This document shows positions 16,870 to 26,646 of a DNA stretch of 64,000 nucleotides, piece after piece (position 1 is the first letter of the stretch; every line of letters starts with the position of its first letter). Origin of the DNA: Roseovarius amoyensis. GTDB taxonomy: Bacteria; Pseudomonadota; Alphaproteobacteria; Rhodobacterales; Rhodobacteraceae. The notes under the pieces are model-generated. The model saw nothing but the letters and a program-made list of their open reading frames with translations. It was not told the DNA's origin and searched no databases. The translations under genes and the position numbers were made by a program. Location of the stretch: NCBI RefSeq assembly GCF_003260265.1, contig NZ_QITQ01000017.1, forward strand, positions 1-64,000. Reading direction: 5' to 3'.

Positions 16870-17178
16870 GTGGCCACTACAAGTGAAAGAGATATCGCAA
16901 TTGGGGTGATGAGGATTGCAGCCCAACAAAGCAACGGCGTAGCAAGTTTTCGACGGCTGTACGCTGAAATTCCGAATTGTGTGGGATTGACTGATGATGA
17001 CTTCATCCCTTCAACTACTCGGAACGGCGAACCGATGTGGCATCAGATTGTCCGAAATATCAAATCTCACCATGAGGCTGAGGGTAATGCTATATACGAA
17101 GGGTGGCTGGAACACATCCCACGTGTCGGATACCGTATCACTAATCAAGGACGCAAACGGATAGGAATCGCAGACTAA
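16870..17178 (+). CDS. Winged-helix-like hypothetical protein of an accessory islet
   Basis: The family is not certain. The 102-residue protein starts with DIAIGVMRIAAQQSNGVASF, continues through STTRNGEPMWHQIVRNIKSH and ends with HIPRVGYRITNQGRKRIG. The pattern, with a terminal VGYRIT-xxG-R wing, resembles the N-terminal winged-helix domain of Mrr-type restriction proteins. The GTG at 16870 is preferred because GGAGGAG lies 6 bases upstream; an ATG at 16855 would add 5 residues. Base composition is lower in GC than that of neighbours. Its stop overlaps that of the methyltransferase gene on the other strand by 3-4 bases. Confidence 0.65.
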   Translation: MATTSERDIAIGVMRIAAQQSNGVASFRRLYAEIPNCVGLTDDDFIPSTTRNGEPMWHQIVRNIKSHHEAEGNAIYEGWLEHIPRVGYRITNQGRKRIGIAD

Positions 17179-17768
17179 GTATATAAAGCCTTGTATCCTG
17201 GTTCAAACCAGCGAAGCTCCGTTGAACTAGGTGCTTCCTTGTCCCACACAAACCATGCGTATGCTGTCGTGCCGGACCCCTTACGATGCGCATTTGCCGG
17301 ATAGAAAGTTATCCGTTCGCTGAAAACCCACACCCGTGACGGGGGGGAAGTTGAGAAAATTGTCCGCTGGCGTTTGGCTCCCTCAAGAAATGCCAGCCTG
17401 AGAAGTAGAGCAAATTTCTTATCTGCTTTCTCGAGTCCTGACCGGACAAACCCCTCTGCAGAGTTATACGGAGGGTTCGTGACAATGTTTGTAGCCGTCC
17501 GGTCAGAGGTCAAGAAGTCGATACCGGTCTCCCCATACCCCCGATCATATAGATCAGAACTAAATACACTCTTCGAACCGTTCCTAAGCACTTCTGACAT
17601 TGCGCCGTTCCCGCAGGCGCATTCCCAAATGTCGCCATCAAAGGTTTCGTTGTCGATAAGCGCATAGGTCGCCCATTTTGGTGTTGGATAAAAATCTGGC
17701 CCGTCCAAGTCCGCGAACCGTTTAAGAGTTGGCTTGTACCCGCCGTTGAGGTTGTATGCTGTATCCAT
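17175..17768 (-). CDS. SAM-dependent DNA methyltransferase (N6-adenine type)
   Basis: This is a 197-residue predicted DNA adenine methyltransferase. Motif I is present as WECACGNGAMSEVL at about 49-62 and motif IV as NPPY (TNIVTNPPYNSAEGF) at about 97-100; the N-terminal DFYPTPKWATYALID is also typical of small phage-type enzymes. There is no recognisable separate target-recognition domain. Codon usage and composition are lower in GC than the flanking genes, which suggests transfer. It is tail to tail with the winged-helix-like gene and no restriction nuclease is visible nearby. It may be a solitary or phage-derived methyltransferase. Confidence 0.8.
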   Translation of the reverse strand: MDTAYNLNGGYKPTLKRFADLDGPDFYPTPKWATYALIDNETFDGDIWECACGNGAMSEVLRNGSKSVFSSDLYDRGYGETGIDFLTSDRTATNIVTNPPYNSAEGFVRSGLEKADKKFALLLRLAFLEGAKRQRTIFSTSPPSRVWVFSERITFYPANAHRKGSGTTAYAWFVWDKEAPSSTELRWFEPGYKALYT

Positions 17769-17862
17769 AGGGAAAATATAGCAGAATCATAGGGTTATGC
17801 AACACTTTCTAAGTGATTCTAAAGACTCGACTTTCCCACAACCGACCAGCAATCCGGGAGCC

Positions 17863-19359
17863 TCACAGAAAGGCGGTTTCCTCGAAACTGCGCAATTTGC
17901 GGCTGTGAATGCGCTCCAGCGGCATCTCACGCAGGCTTTCCATCGCGCGCAGCCCGATCATCAGGTGGCGTGAGACCTGAGTCTTGTAGAACTCGCTGGC
18001 CATGCCGGGCAACTTCAATTCGCCGTGCAGGGGCTTGTCGGACACGCACAAAAGTGTGCCATAGGGAACGCGAAAGCGAAAGCCGTTGGCGGCGACAGTC
18101 GCGCTTTCCATGTCCAGCGCGATGGCGCGTGACAGGCTGAGGCGGTGAACGGGGCCGGAATGGTCGCGCAGCTCCCAGTTGCGGTTGTCGAAACTGGCCA
18201 CCGTGCCGGTGCGCATGATCCGTTTCAGATCGTACCCCTCCAGCTGGGTTTCGGCCGCGACCGCCTCTTGCAGGGCGATCTGGATTTCCGCCAGCGCCGG
18301 GATGGGCACCCAGGCCGGCAGGTCGGCGTCAAGCACGCGATCCTCGCGCAGATAGGCATGCGCCAGCACGAAATCGCCCAGCGACTGCGAACTGCGCAGC
18401 CCGGCACAGTGGCCCAGCATGATCCAGGCATGCGGGCGCAGCACGGCAATGTGGTCGGTCGCGGTCTTGGCGTTCGAGGGGCCGATGCCGATATTGACCA
18501 GGCTGATGCCGCTGCCGCCTGCACGGGTGAGATGAAAGCTGGGCATCTGCGGCAGCTTGGCGGGGATGTCCATCGGCACATCGGGGTCGGTGATGGTGAC
18601 GTCGCCAGGGCCGACAAAGCTCTCATACCCCGTTTCGGGCGAGGCCAGCATCCGACGGGCGAAGGCTTCGAACTCGGAGACATAGAACTGGTAGTTGGTG
18701 AACAGGACGTGGTTCTGAAAATGCCCGGGTGCGGTGGCGGTGTAATGCGCCAGCCGCGCCAGCGAGTAATCCACCCGCTGCGCCGTAAAGGGGGCCAGCG
18801 GCATGGTGCCGTCGGGGCCGGGCTGAAACGTGCCGTTGACGATGTCGTCATTGGTCGTGGTCAGGTCCGGCACGTCAAAGACGTCGCGCAGGGTGAACCC
18901 GGCAGCGCCTTCGTGCGGAACATTCAGGCCGGGGTCGTCCGTGACCGCGAAATGCACCGGGATCGGCGTATCGGACGGCCCGATGGTGACCGGAACACCG
19001 TGATTAGCCATCACCAGCTCGATCTGCTGGCGCAGGTAGTGACGAAAGAGCTGCGGCCGGGTGACGGTAGTGGCATAGGTGCCGGGCCCGGCCACATGAC
19101 CAAAGCTGAGCCGGCTGTCGATCTTGCCATAGCTGGTCGTGGTCAGGCGGATTTCGGGATAGAAGGCGCGCACCCGGCAGGGCGGCGCGCCCCGGGTCAG
19201 GGCATTGGCGAACTCGGCGCGCAAAAACCCCGCCGCGCCATCATAGAGCGCGATCAGCCGGTCGACCGCGCGCTGCGCGTCGGTAAAGTCTTGCGCGGCT
19301 GGCAGGTCGGGGGTTTTCACCCCGCCATACGGGTCGGCGGACACCATGATGTGGCTCAT
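17863..19359 (-). CDS. amn: AMP nucleosidase
   Basis: Amn hydrolyses AMP to adenine and ribose 5-phosphate in purine salvage. The 498-residue protein has the N-terminal AMN-specific domain (TDAQRAVDRLIALYDGA onward) and a C-terminal nucleoside phosphorylase-like domain with SGISLVNIGIGPSNAKTATD, MLGHCAGLRSSQ and ALDMESATVAANG, the last holding the purine-binding acidic residue. The start at MSHIMVSADPYGG is chosen on protein similarity; a TTG 48 bases upstream is an alternative, and neither has a strong ribosome-binding site. Confidence 0.92.
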   Translation of the reverse strand: MSHIMVSADPYGGVKTPDLPAAQDFTDAQRAVDRLIALYDGAAGFLRAEFANALTRGAPPCRVRAFYPEIRLTTTSYGKIDSRLSFGHVAGPGTYATTVTRPQLFRHYLRQQIELVMANHGVPVTIGPSDTPIPVHFAVTDDPGLNVPHEGAAGFTLRDVFDVPDLTTTNDDIVNGTFQPGPDGTMPLAPFTAQRVDYSLARLAHYTATAPGHFQNHVLFTNYQFYVSEFEAFARRMLASPETGYESFVGPGDVTITDPDVPMDIPAKLPQMPSFHLTRAGGSGISLVNIGIGPSNAKTATDHIAVLRPHAWIMLGHCAGLRSSQSLGDFVLAHAYLREDRVLDADLPAWVPIPALAEIQIALQEAVAAETQLEGYDLKRIMRTGTVASFDNRNWELRDHSGPVHRLSLSRAIALDMESATVAANGFRFRVPYGTLLCVSDKPLHGELKLPGMASEFYKTQVSRHLMIGLRAMESLREMPLERIHSRKLRSFEETAFL

Positions 19360-19445
19360 TCCTCGATTGACTTGGGTCACGTTGACATGAGGCGATAGCG
19401 GGATCAACCTGTGCCTGCAGCTGGCGGAAAACAGAGGGCGCCGGA

Positions 19446-19634
19446 ATGGATTTCGAGACGGTCACGCCGGTGGATTTTGGTGCCTCGCTGCGCGGGCTCG
19501 GGCTGAACATGCTGGTGCAGGCCGCCAGGAACAGGCCACATGGCCTGCGAAAGGCATATATCCTGTGCGAAGACGGCTATGCTTGGGTGCCTTCGCGCCC
19601 GCTGAGCATGGACGAACGCGCAGCGCTGGATTAA
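19446..19634 (+). pseudogene. Internally deleted VOC/glyoxalase-fold remnant
   Basis: This 62-codon frame begins DFGASLRGLGLNMLV, which matches the start of a roseobacter VOC family, and ends with HGLRKAYILCEDGYAWVPSR, which matches its end. About 80 codons that should lie between them are absent, so the reading frame joins the two ends without the metal-binding core. It is divergent from amn and 10 bases upstream of the SDR gene. It may still be translated, but should be inactive. A genuine short protein cannot be excluded. Confidence 0.55.
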
Positions 19635-19644
19635 GACCGCGCGC

Positions 19645-20499
19645 ATGGGCAAGGTACTGATTTCCTTTGGGCACGGCTATTGTGCGCGGGCGCTGGCACC
19701 GCACCTTGTCGCGCGTGGCTGGACGGTCTGGGGAACCACCCGCAAGCCTGAAAAGGCCGCCGCGTTCGAGGCCGAAGGGGTGACCCCCGTGCTCTGGCCC
19801 GATGGCGACATGACCGAGGCGTTCGAGACCGCCACCCATATCCTGATCTCCGCCGGCCCGGACGAGGGCGGCGACCCGGTCCTGGCGCGACTCGGTGCGC
19901 AGATCCGGGAACTGGCGCCACGGCTTGACTGGGCCGGGTACCTGTCGACGACCGGGGTTTATGGCGATCACTCCGGCGCTTGGGTCGACGAAACGACGCC
20001 GCTGACGCCGGCCACGCGGCGCGGACGCCTGCGGGTTATGGCCGAGGACCAATGGCGCGCGATCGAGGGTCTGCCGCTGCACATCTTTCGGCTGGCTGGC
20101 ATCTATGGCCCCGGGCGCGGCCCGTTCGAAAAAGTGCGCCAGGGCACGGCGCGGCGCATCGTCAAGCCGGGCCAGGTGTTCAGCCGCATCCACGTGGCGG
20201 ACATCGCGCAGGTGCTCGCCGCCTCGATCGACCGGCCTGATCCGGGCGCAGCCTATAATGTCTGCGACAACGATCCCGCCCCGCCGCAGGACGTGATCGC
20301 CTACGCGGCTGAACTGCTGGGCGTACCGATCCCCCCCGAAGAGCCCTTTGACGACGCGGTGATGAGCCCGATGGCGCGCAGCTTTTACGCCGAATCCAAG
20401 AAGGTCTCGAACCGCCGCATGTGCGAGGAACTGGGGGTGAAACTGCTTTACCCCGACTACCGCACCGGGCTGAGGGCGTTGCTGGACGAGGCCGGGTAG
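19645..20499 (+). CDS. NAD(P)-binding SDR-like protein (YeeZ type)
   Basis: The 284-residue protein is an atypical extended short-chain dehydrogenase/epimerase. It has a variant nucleotide-binding loop (VLISFGHGYCARALAPHL), the LSTTGVYGDHSG active-site strand, the FRLAGIYGPGRGP segment and a HVADIAQVLAASID helix. The usual YxxxK catalytic pair is not in its normal form, as in other YeeZ-like proteins. Its function is not known; it may be a sugar-nucleotide epimerase relative. Confidence 0.8.
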   Translation: MGKVLISFGHGYCARALAPHLVARGWTVWGTTRKPEKAAAFEAEGVTPVLWPDGDMTEAFETATHILISAGPDEGGDPVLARLGAQIRELAPRLDWAGYLSTTGVYGDHSGAWVDETTPLTPATRRGRLRVMAEDQWRAIEGLPLHIFRLAGIYGPGRGPFEKVRQGTARRIVKPGQVFSRIHVADIAQVLAASIDRPDPGAAYNVCDNDPAPPQDVIAYAAELLGVPIPPEEPFDDAVMSPMARSFYAESKKVSNRRMCEELGVKLLYPDYRTGLRALLDEAG

Positions 20500-20610
20500 G
20501 GCGCGCAGCCCCGCGCCCGGCATGCGCAGATTGCGGCCCCCGGTGAAAGCCCCTAAGCATTGGTCGGGCCTGCTTTGCATCCGGCCCCCGTACCCGCCTC
20601 GGAGACCGAA

Positions 20611-21468
20611 ATGTCGTTAGCCGGCTTCGCCCTCGTCCTTGCTGCTGCGTTCTGTCACGCCACATGGAATTTCTTCGTCAAGCGGATCAATGGCGGGGCC
20701 GAGCTGATCTGGCTCTTTTCGCTTTTCACGGTGCTGATCTATCTGCCGCTGGCAGTCTGGGTCGTGGTGGTGCAGCAGCCTGAATTCGGCCCGTGGTCAT
20801 ATCTCTTTCTTGCCGGCAGCACGGCGCTGCATCTGGGCTATTTCCTGCTGCTGCAGGCGGGCTATCGGGGCGGCGATCTCTCGCTTGTCTATCCTGTCGC
20901 GCGCGCCACCGGTCCGCTCCTGTCGACATCGTTCGCGGTGATGGTTCTGGGCGAACGCCTGAGTTTGCAGATGGCCGGCGGCGCGCTGGTCATCGTCCTC
21001 GGCGTGCTGATGCTGACCGGCGGGCCGCGGTCGGGGGTGCGTCAGCTTGGCGTGTCGCTTGCCTTCGGGCTGGGGGCCGGCACGCTGATCGGCAGCTATA
21101 CCGTGTGGGACGCTTATGCCGTCTCGGTTCTTCTGGTTCCGCCGCTGCTGCTTGATTATGCGTCGAATGTCGGACGGCTGGTGATCCTGGCGCCGGCCGC
21201 CTATCGCGCCCGCACGGCCATGGGCAGTCACTGGCGCAACCACAAGGGCGGCGTGCTGGCCATCGCGGTGCTGAGCCCGCTGGCCTATATCCTGGTGCTT
21301 TATGCGCTCACCTTCACACCGGTCGCCTATGTCGCCCCCCTGCGCGAGAGCAGCGTTCTTCTGGGCGTTCTTGCCGGAAGCCTGCTGCTCAACGAGGGGC
21401 GGCTCAGGCAGCGGCTGGTCTGGGCCGTCGTGATTCTGGCGGGGATGGCGCTGCTGGTCTCGGCCTAG
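20611..21468 (+). CDS. EamA/DMT-family transporter
   Basis: This is a 285-residue membrane transporter with two EamA repeats. Supporting segments are FCHATWNFFVKRINGG in the first helix, YPVARATGPLLSTSFAVMVLGERLS in the first repeat and PLRESSVLLGVLAGSLLLNEGRL in the second. The start at MSLAGFALVL follows GGAGAC and is preferred over a longer frame with no matching sequence. Its TAG overlaps the folC stop on the opposite strand by 2 bases. Substrate unknown. Confidence 0.88.
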   Translation: MSLAGFALVLAAAFCHATWNFFVKRINGGAELIWLFSLFTVLIYLPLAVWVVVVQQPEFGPWSYLFLAGSTALHLGYFLLLQAGYRGGDLSLVYPVARATGPLLSTSFAVMVLGERLSLQMAGGALVIVLGVLMLTGGPRSGVRQLGVSLAFGLGAGTLIGSYTVWDAYAVSVLLVPPLLLDYASNVGRLVILAPAAYRARTAMGSHWRNHKGGVLAIAVLSPLAYILVLYALTFTPVAYVAPLRESSVLLGVLAGSLLLNEGRLRQRLVWAVVILAGMALLVSA

Positions 21469-22739
21469 CCGTTCTCGCGCAGGATCGTGCCCGCCAGGTA
21501 GAGCGAGCCGCAGATCAGGATGCGCGCCGTCGGCTCTGCCGCCGCGATGGCACGCACGGCCACCAGCGCGCTGTCGGCGGTCTGTGCGCGCATGCCGGCG
21601 GCGCGGGCGGCGGCGGCGGTTGCTTCGGCCTCCAGCGTGTTGGGCTCATCGGGGATCGATACCGCCGTCAGGCTGGCGGCGTGGCCTGCCAGCGGGCGCA
21701 TGTATCCGCCCACGTCCTTGGTGTTCATCATCCCGCAGACCAGGTGTGTGGGCCGTTCCGGCAGGCTGGCCAGATGGCGCGCCACCGCGGCCCCGGCGGC
21801 GGGGTTGTGGCCGCCGTCCAGCCACAGCTCGGCCCCCGGTGCGGCCTCGACCAGCGGGCCGGTGCGCAGCCGCTGCATCCGCGCGGGCCAGCGCGCCTGT
21901 GTGACAGCGGCCTCCCAAGCCACCTCGCCCTGGCCCAGGTGACGCAGCGCGGCGATGGCGGCGCCGGCGTTTTCGTACTGGTGCGCGCCGGGCAGGTTGG
22001 GCAGTGGCAGGTCGCATAACCCGGCCTCGTCCTGGCAGACCAGCCGCCCGCGTTCCTCGAATGCGTGCCAGTGCTGGCCGTGTTTTAGCAGCGGGCTGCC
22101 GATGCGCCGCGCGGTCGCCTCGATCACCTCCAGCGCCTCGTCCTGCTGCGGGCCGACAACGCAGGGAACGCCGCGTTTCAGGATGCCGGCCTTTTCCGCG
22201 GCGATCTTTGCCAGCGTGTCGCCAAGATAGGATTCGTGATCCAGCGATATCGGGGTGAGGATGGTCAGCGCGGGCCGTGCGATCACGTTGGTGGCGTCCA
22301 GCCGCCCGCCCAGACCGACCTCGAGCAGGGTGTAATCGGCCGGCACCCGCGACATCGCCAGCAGCGCGGCGCAGGTGGTGATCTCGAAATAGGTGATCGG
22401 CTCGCCATCATTGGCGGCCTCGCATTCATCCAGCACCTCCGTCAGGTCGGGTTCGGAAATCAGCGCGCCGGCCAGGTAGATGCGTTCGTGAAACCGCGCG
22501 AGATGGGGCGAGGTATAGGCATGCACACGCTGGCCCGCGCCCTCCAGCCCGGCGCGGATCATCGCCAGGGTCGATCCTTTGCCGTTGGTGCCCGCGATGT
22601 GGATCACTGGCGGCAGCGCCTCTTGCGGGTTTCCCAGGCGGTCCAGCAGGCGCCAGACCCGGTCGAGCGTGAGGTCGATGATCTTGGGGTGCAGCGACAT
22701 CATCCGTTGCAGGATGACATCCGATGTGGGGGCGGTCAT
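21465..22739 (-). CDS. folC: Bifunctional folylpolyglutamate/dihydrofolate synthase
   Basis: FolC adds L-glutamate to dihydropteroate and polyglutamate chains to folates. The 424-residue ligase has the P-loop [15 protein letters not shown], the [12 protein letters not shown] loop, [11 protein letters not shown] and [12 protein letters not shown] in the C-terminal domain. Its ATG overlaps the accD stop by 4 bases, the conserved accD-folC pair of Proteobacteria. Confidence 0.96.
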   Translation of the reverse strand: MTAPTSDVILQRMMSLHPKIIDLTLDRVWRLLDRLGNPQEALPPVIHIAGTNGKGSTLAMIRAGLEGAGQRVHAYTSPHLARFHERIYLAGALISEPDLTEVLDECEAANDGEPITYFEITTCAALLAMSRVPADYTLLEVGLGGRLDATNVIARPALTILTPISLDHESYLGDTLAKIAAEKAGILKRGVPCVVGPQQDEALEVIEATARRIGSPLLKHGQHWHAFEERGRLVCQDEAGLCDLPLPNLPGAHQYENAGAAIAALRHLGQGEVAWEAAVTQARWPARMQRLRTGPLVEAAPGAELWLDGGHNPAAGAAVARHLASLPERPTHLVCGMMNTKDVGGYMRPLAGHAASLTAVSIPDEPNTLEAEATAAAARAAGMRAQTADSALVAVRAIAAAEPTARILICGSLYLAGTILRENG

Positions 22740-23707
22740 TTCCCGGCGGATTTTTTGGCGGTCGGCTTTTCGGGGTTGTCCGGCTTGGGTTTGGCGGTCT
22801 CCTTGCCCTTTTCGGCGGTCTCGGCCTCGGGCGCGGGCAGATCGCCGCGAATGGCCGGCGGCTGGCCCAGCAGCATGCGGGTGATGGTGATCAACTCCTC
22901 GCGCTGGTCGGTGCGCCGCGTGACCCGGTCAAGCATGCCATGATCGAGCAGATACTCGGCCCGCTGAAAGCCCTCGGGCAGCTTTTCGCGGATGGTCTGT
23001 TCGATCACCCGCGGCCCGGCGAAACAGATCAGCGCGCCCGGCTCGGCGATGTGTATGTCGCCCAGCATCGCGTAAGAGGCCGTGACGCCCCCGGTGGTGG
23101 GATGGGTCAGCACCACGATATAGGGCAGGCCCGCCTCGCGCAGCATCTGCACGGCGACGGTGGTGCGCGGCATCTGCATCAGGCTGAGAATGCCCTCCTG
23201 CATGCGGGCGCCGCCGGCGGCGGAAAACAGGATCAGCGGGCGCTTGAGCGTAACCGCCGTTTCGGCGGCGGCGATGATGGCGTTGCCGACATACATCCCC
23301 ATCGATCCGCCCATGAACGAGAAATCCTGCGCCGCCGCGACGATCGGCGTGCGCCCGATCTCGCCGGTGGCGACCAGCATCGCCTCGCGCTCGCCGGTGG
23401 CTTTTAGCGCGGCGCGCATGCGGTCGGGGTATTTTTTCTGGTCGCGGAAATGCAGCGGGTCGGCGGTGGGCTGGGGCACCTCGACCTCGGCAAAGATGCC
23501 GCCATCGAACAGCGCGGTGAAACGCGCCCTCGGGCTGATCGGCATGTGGTGGCCGCAATTGGTGCAGACGTTCAGGTTGTCCGTGAGCTCACGGTGAAAC
23601 AGCATCGTGCCGCAGCCGTCGCATTTGGACCAGAGGTTTTCGGGGATTTCCCTGCGCGAGAAGATCGAGTTGATCCGCGGGCGCACGTAGTTGGTGATCC
23701 AGTTCAT
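22736..23707 (-). CDS. accD: Acetyl-CoA carboxylase carboxyltransferase subunit beta
   Basis: AccD is the beta half of the carboxyltransferase that makes malonyl-CoA for fatty acid synthesis; its partner AccA is elsewhere. The 323-residue protein has a four-cysteine zinc ribbon (C29, C32, C48, C51), then the crotonase-fold core with [12 protein letters not shown] and [13 protein letters not shown] Lys/Pro/Glu-rich tail of about 45 residues ends the protein. The start at [11 protein letters not shown] is the standard N-terminus. Confidence 0.97.
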   Translation of the reverse strand: MNWITNYVRPRINSIFSRREIPENLWSKCDGCGTMLFHRELTDNLNVCTNCGHHMPISPRARFTALFDGGIFAEVEVPQPTADPLHFRDQKKYPDRMRAALKATGEREAMLVATGEIGRTPIVAAAQDFSFMGGSMGMYVGNAIIAAAETAVTLKRPLILFSAAGGARMQEGILSLMQMPRTTVAVQMLREAGLPYIVVLTHPTTGGVTASYAMLGDIHIAEPGALICFAGPRVIEQTIREKLPEGFQRAEYLLDHGMLDRVTRRTDQREELITITRMLLGQPPAIRGDLPAPEAETAEKGKETAKPKPDNPEKPTAKKSAGK

Positions 23708-23767
23708 GCCGACCGTTTCCGTTTCCCTTTGCCGCCCCGAAATAGGCGCTGGGCGCGGGAAATGCAA

Positions 23768-24640
23768 TCAGGCGCGCAAGGCCAATCGCGCGGCAAGCCA
23801 GGCGCACAGGACAAACCCCGCCTCGACCGGCAGGACATACCAGACGATGCCCGGCGCCGACAGGTCGAGCGGCACGGTATAAAGCGCCAGCCCGTCCATG
23901 TTGCCCGTGGGCGCGGTGATCAGGATGGCAAAGACGTTGTTGAGGAAATGCAGCGCGATCGCCGGGCCAAGTGTGCCCGCGCGCGCCGTCAGATCGGCCG
24001 CCGCGGTACCGAACAGCGCAGCCCAGAGCACGATCACCCAGGTATTGTCTCCGGCCATCCCCGGGGCGTAGTGCATCAACCCGAACAGCAATGACGGCAG
24101 GCCGATCCAGACCGCGGGATGGGCAAAGCGCGCGGCCAGCTGGCTTTGCAGGTAGCCGCGAAAGGTCAGTTCCTCGGCCGCGATCTGAACCATCACCGCC
24201 ATCACGGCCAGCGGCAGCCACCGCAGCCAGACACCGGGGTCCAGGTTCGGTTGCGGGGTATAATCCTCGGGCATGGGCAGGATGAAGACCAGCAGGTAGA
24301 GCGGCAGCAGAAAGGCGGCGCAGCGCAGGAAATGCCGCGCGGCGCGGGCAGGCGGACCCAGCAGGCTGACAAGCCCGCGCTTGTGCACCAGCCGCAGCGC
24401 CGCCCAAAGTGCGACGATTAGCAGCGCGAACTGGAACAGCATGACCAGAACGCCGGCCGGTGTCTGGCCCGGGGCCAATCCGGTGCCGCCGATGCCGGCG
24501 AACGGCACCGCCAGCCAGACATAGAGAAAGGCCATCGAAAAGAAGATCGCCACCATCAGGCCCAGCCCCGCCAGCAGGCGCAGCGGGTGTGACGAGGGGC
24601 GCGCCGGGGCAACCAGGGTGTCGAAGGCAGTGTAACGCAT
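23768..24640 (-). CDS. CPBP-family intramembrane metalloprotease
   Basis: This is a predicted membrane-embedded protease of the Abi/CPBP family, 290 residues with about eight hydrophobic segments. The catalytic motif EELTFRGYLQ at about 159-168 has the paired glutamates and Arg; later helices carry FGLMHY and HFLNN, supplying the conserved His residues. In bacteria such proteins process peptides or prenylated proteins, and some protect against bacteriocins, but no substrate gene is seen here. Confidence 0.85.
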   Translation of the reverse strand: MRYTAFDTLVAPARPSSHPLRLLAGLGLMVAIFFSMAFLYVWLAVPFAGIGGTGLAPGQTPAGVLVMLFQFALLIVALWAALRLVHKRGLVSLLGPPARAARHFLRCAAFLLPLYLLVFILPMPEDYTPQPNLDPGVWLRWLPLAVMAVMVQIAAEELTFRGYLQSQLAARFAHPAVWIGLPSLLFGLMHYAPGMAGDNTWVIVLWAALFGTAAADLTARAGTLGPAIALHFLNNVFAILITAPTGNMDGLALYTVPLDLSAPGIVWYVLPVEAGFVLCAWLAARLALRA

Positions 24641-24689
24641 CCGCGCAACCTATGGCCTGTCGTGGCCCCGGGCAATGCCTGTCGCGCCA

Positions 24690-24767
24690 GGGGGCGCTGC
24701 CCCCGCTGGTGTGTATTGCACCAGGAAGAAACCAGGGACCGCCTGCTTCTTTCTGGTCAAATACCCC
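24690..24767. repeat. Interspersed palindrome-plus-tail repeat, copy 1
   Basis: The palindrome gggggcgctgccccc (24690-24704) is followed by two inverted copies of one motif: gtattgcaccaggaagaa at about 24713-24730 and ttctttctggtcaaatac at 24747-24764. The same parts recur at 56899-56965 and 62342-62407. It sits in the 247-base gap between the CPBP protease gene and ilvD, which otherwise shows no gene. Confidence 0.65.
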
Positions 24768-24887
24768 CGCCGAAGGCGTGAAGCCGGTGGTGTTCATGGC
24801 CGGCGGCGGTGCGGGGCGCACCATAACCGTCTTGCCCAGCCGCCGGTGGTGGCCTAGACCGGATGCGACAAAATTCGAGAGGCCCCG

Positions 24888-26645
24888 ATGACCGAGTTCG
24901 ACAAGAAGAATCTGCCAAGCCGTTATGTGACCGAAGGCCCCGCGCGGGCGCCGCACCGGTCATATTACTACGCCATGGGCATGACCGAGCAGGAGATCCA
25001 CCAGCCGCTGGTCGGTGTCGCCACCTGCTGGAACGAGGCCGCGCCCTGCAATATCGCGCTGTCGCGGCAGGCGCAGTCGGTCAAGAAGGGGGTGAGCGAG
25101 GCCAGCGGCACCCCGCGCGAATTCACCACCATCACCGTGACCGACGGCATCGCCATGGGGCACGAGGGGATGCGTTCGTCGCTGCCCTCGCGCGAGGCGA
25201 TTACCGATACCGTCGAGCTGACGATGCGCGGGCACTGCTATGACGCGCTGGTCGGGCTGGCGGGCTGCGACAAATCGCTGCCGGGCATGATGATGGCGAT
25301 GGTGCGGCTTAATGTCCCGTCGGTGTTCATCTATGGCGGGTCGATCCTGCCCGGCCGGGCGCCGGCGGTCGAGGGCGTTCCCGAAGATTTCGTCGGGCGC
25401 GACCTGACCGTGCAGGACATGTTCGAGGCGGTCGGCCGGCACCAGAATGGCAGCCTGAGCGAGGCCGCGCTTGACGTGCTGGAACGGGCGGCCTGCCCCT
25501 CGGCCGGGGCGTGTGGCGGCCAGTTCACCGCCAACACCATGGCCTGCGTGTCCGAGGCGATCGGGCTGGCGCTGATGAACAGCTCGGGCGCGCCGGCGCC
25601 TTACGAGTCGCGCGACCATTATGGCGAGGAAAGCGGCAAGGCGGTGATGAACCTGTTGGAAAAGAACATCCGCGCCCGCGATATCGTCACCCGCAAAAGC
25701 CTTGAGAACGCCGCGCGCGTCGTGGCCTGCACCGGCGGGTCGACCAATGCCGGGCTGCACCTGCCGGCGATTGCCCACGAAGCGGGGATCGAGTTCTTTC
25801 TCGAGGATGTCTGCGAGATATTCCGCGACACCCCCTATTTCGTCGATCTCAAGCCAGGCGGGCAGTTCGTCGCACTGGACCTCTACGAGGCGGGCGGTAT
25901 TCCGGTGGTGATGAAGGAACTGCGCAAGGCCGGACTGATCCACGAGGATTGCATGACCGCCAGCGGCCTTTCCATCGGCGAAGAGCTGGACATGATCAAG
26001 CGCAAGGCCGACGGCCGGGTGATTCACCCCATCGACAAGCCGCTGACCAAGACCGGCGGCGTCGTCGGGCTCAAGGGTAACGTGGCGCCGGAAGGGGCGA
26101 TCGTGAAGGTCGCCGGCATCGACGCGGAAAACCAGGTGTTCACCGGCCCGGCGCGGGTGTTCGAATGCGAAGAGGATGCCTTCGACGCCGTCAAGAAGCG
26201 CGAGTACAAGGAAGGCGAGGTGATCGTCATCCGCAACGAGGGCCCGGCCGGCGGCCCCGGCATGCGCGAGATGCTGGCGACCACCGCCGCCCTGTCCGGT
26301 CAGGGCATGGGCAAGAAGGTCGCGCTGATCACCGATGGCCGGTTTTCGGGCGCGACACGGGGATTCTGCGTCGGCCATGTCGGCCCCGAGGCCGCGCGTG
26401 GTGGCCCCATTGCGCTGTTGCAGAACGGCGACAAGATCACCATCGACGCCATCAAGGGTGAACTCTCGGTCGATCTGAGCGACGAGGAACTGGAACGCCG
26501 CCGCGCCGCGTGGCCCGGCCCGCGTGAAACCACCTATGGCAGCGGTGCGGTGTGGAAATACGCCCAACTGGTCGGCGAGACCTACAAGGGCGCGGTGACC
26601 CATCCCGGCGCCAAGGCCGAACGGCATGTTTACATGGATATCTGA
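24888..26645 (+). CDS. ilvD: Dihydroxy-acid dehydratase
   Basis: IlvD dehydrates 2,3-dihydroxy acids in isoleucine and valine synthesis using an iron-sulfur cluster. The 585-residue protein has the cluster cysteine regions [10 protein letters not shown] (about 45-54), [11 protein letters not shown] and [10 protein letters not shown], and the conserved [19 protein letters not shown] near the C-terminus. It is in the length class of the 2Fe-2S or 4Fe-4S enzymes and the type cannot be decided here. The gene for a lipoprotein follows 1 base after the stop. Confidence 0.96.
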   Translation: MTEFDKKNLPSRYVTEGPARAPHRSYYYAMGMTEQEIHQPLVGVATCWNEAAPCNIALSRQAQSVKKGVSEASGTPREFTTITVTDGIAMGHEGMRSSLPSREAITDTVELTMRGHCYDALVGLAGCDKSLPGMMMAMVRLNVPSVFIYGGSILPGRAPAVEGVPEDFVGRDLTVQDMFEAVGRHQNGSLSEAALDVLERAACPSAGACGGQFTANTMACVSEAIGLALMNSSGAPAPYESRDHYGEESGKAVMNLLEKNIRARDIVTRKSLENAARVVACTGGSTNAGLHLPAIAHEAGIEFFLEDVCEIFRDTPYFVDLKPGGQFVALDLYEAGGIPVVMKELRKAGLIHEDCMTASGLSIGEELDMIKRKADGRVIHPIDKPLTKTGGVVGLKGNVAPEGAIVKVAGIDAENQVFTGPARVFECEEDAFDAVKKREYKEGEVIVIRNEGPAGGPGMREMLATTAALSGQGMGKKVALITDGRFSGATRGFCVGHVGPEAARGGPIALLQNGDKITIDAIKGELSVDLSDEELERRRAAWPGPRETTYGSGAVWKYAQLVGETYKGAVTHPGAKAERHVYMDI

Positions 26646-26646
26646 G

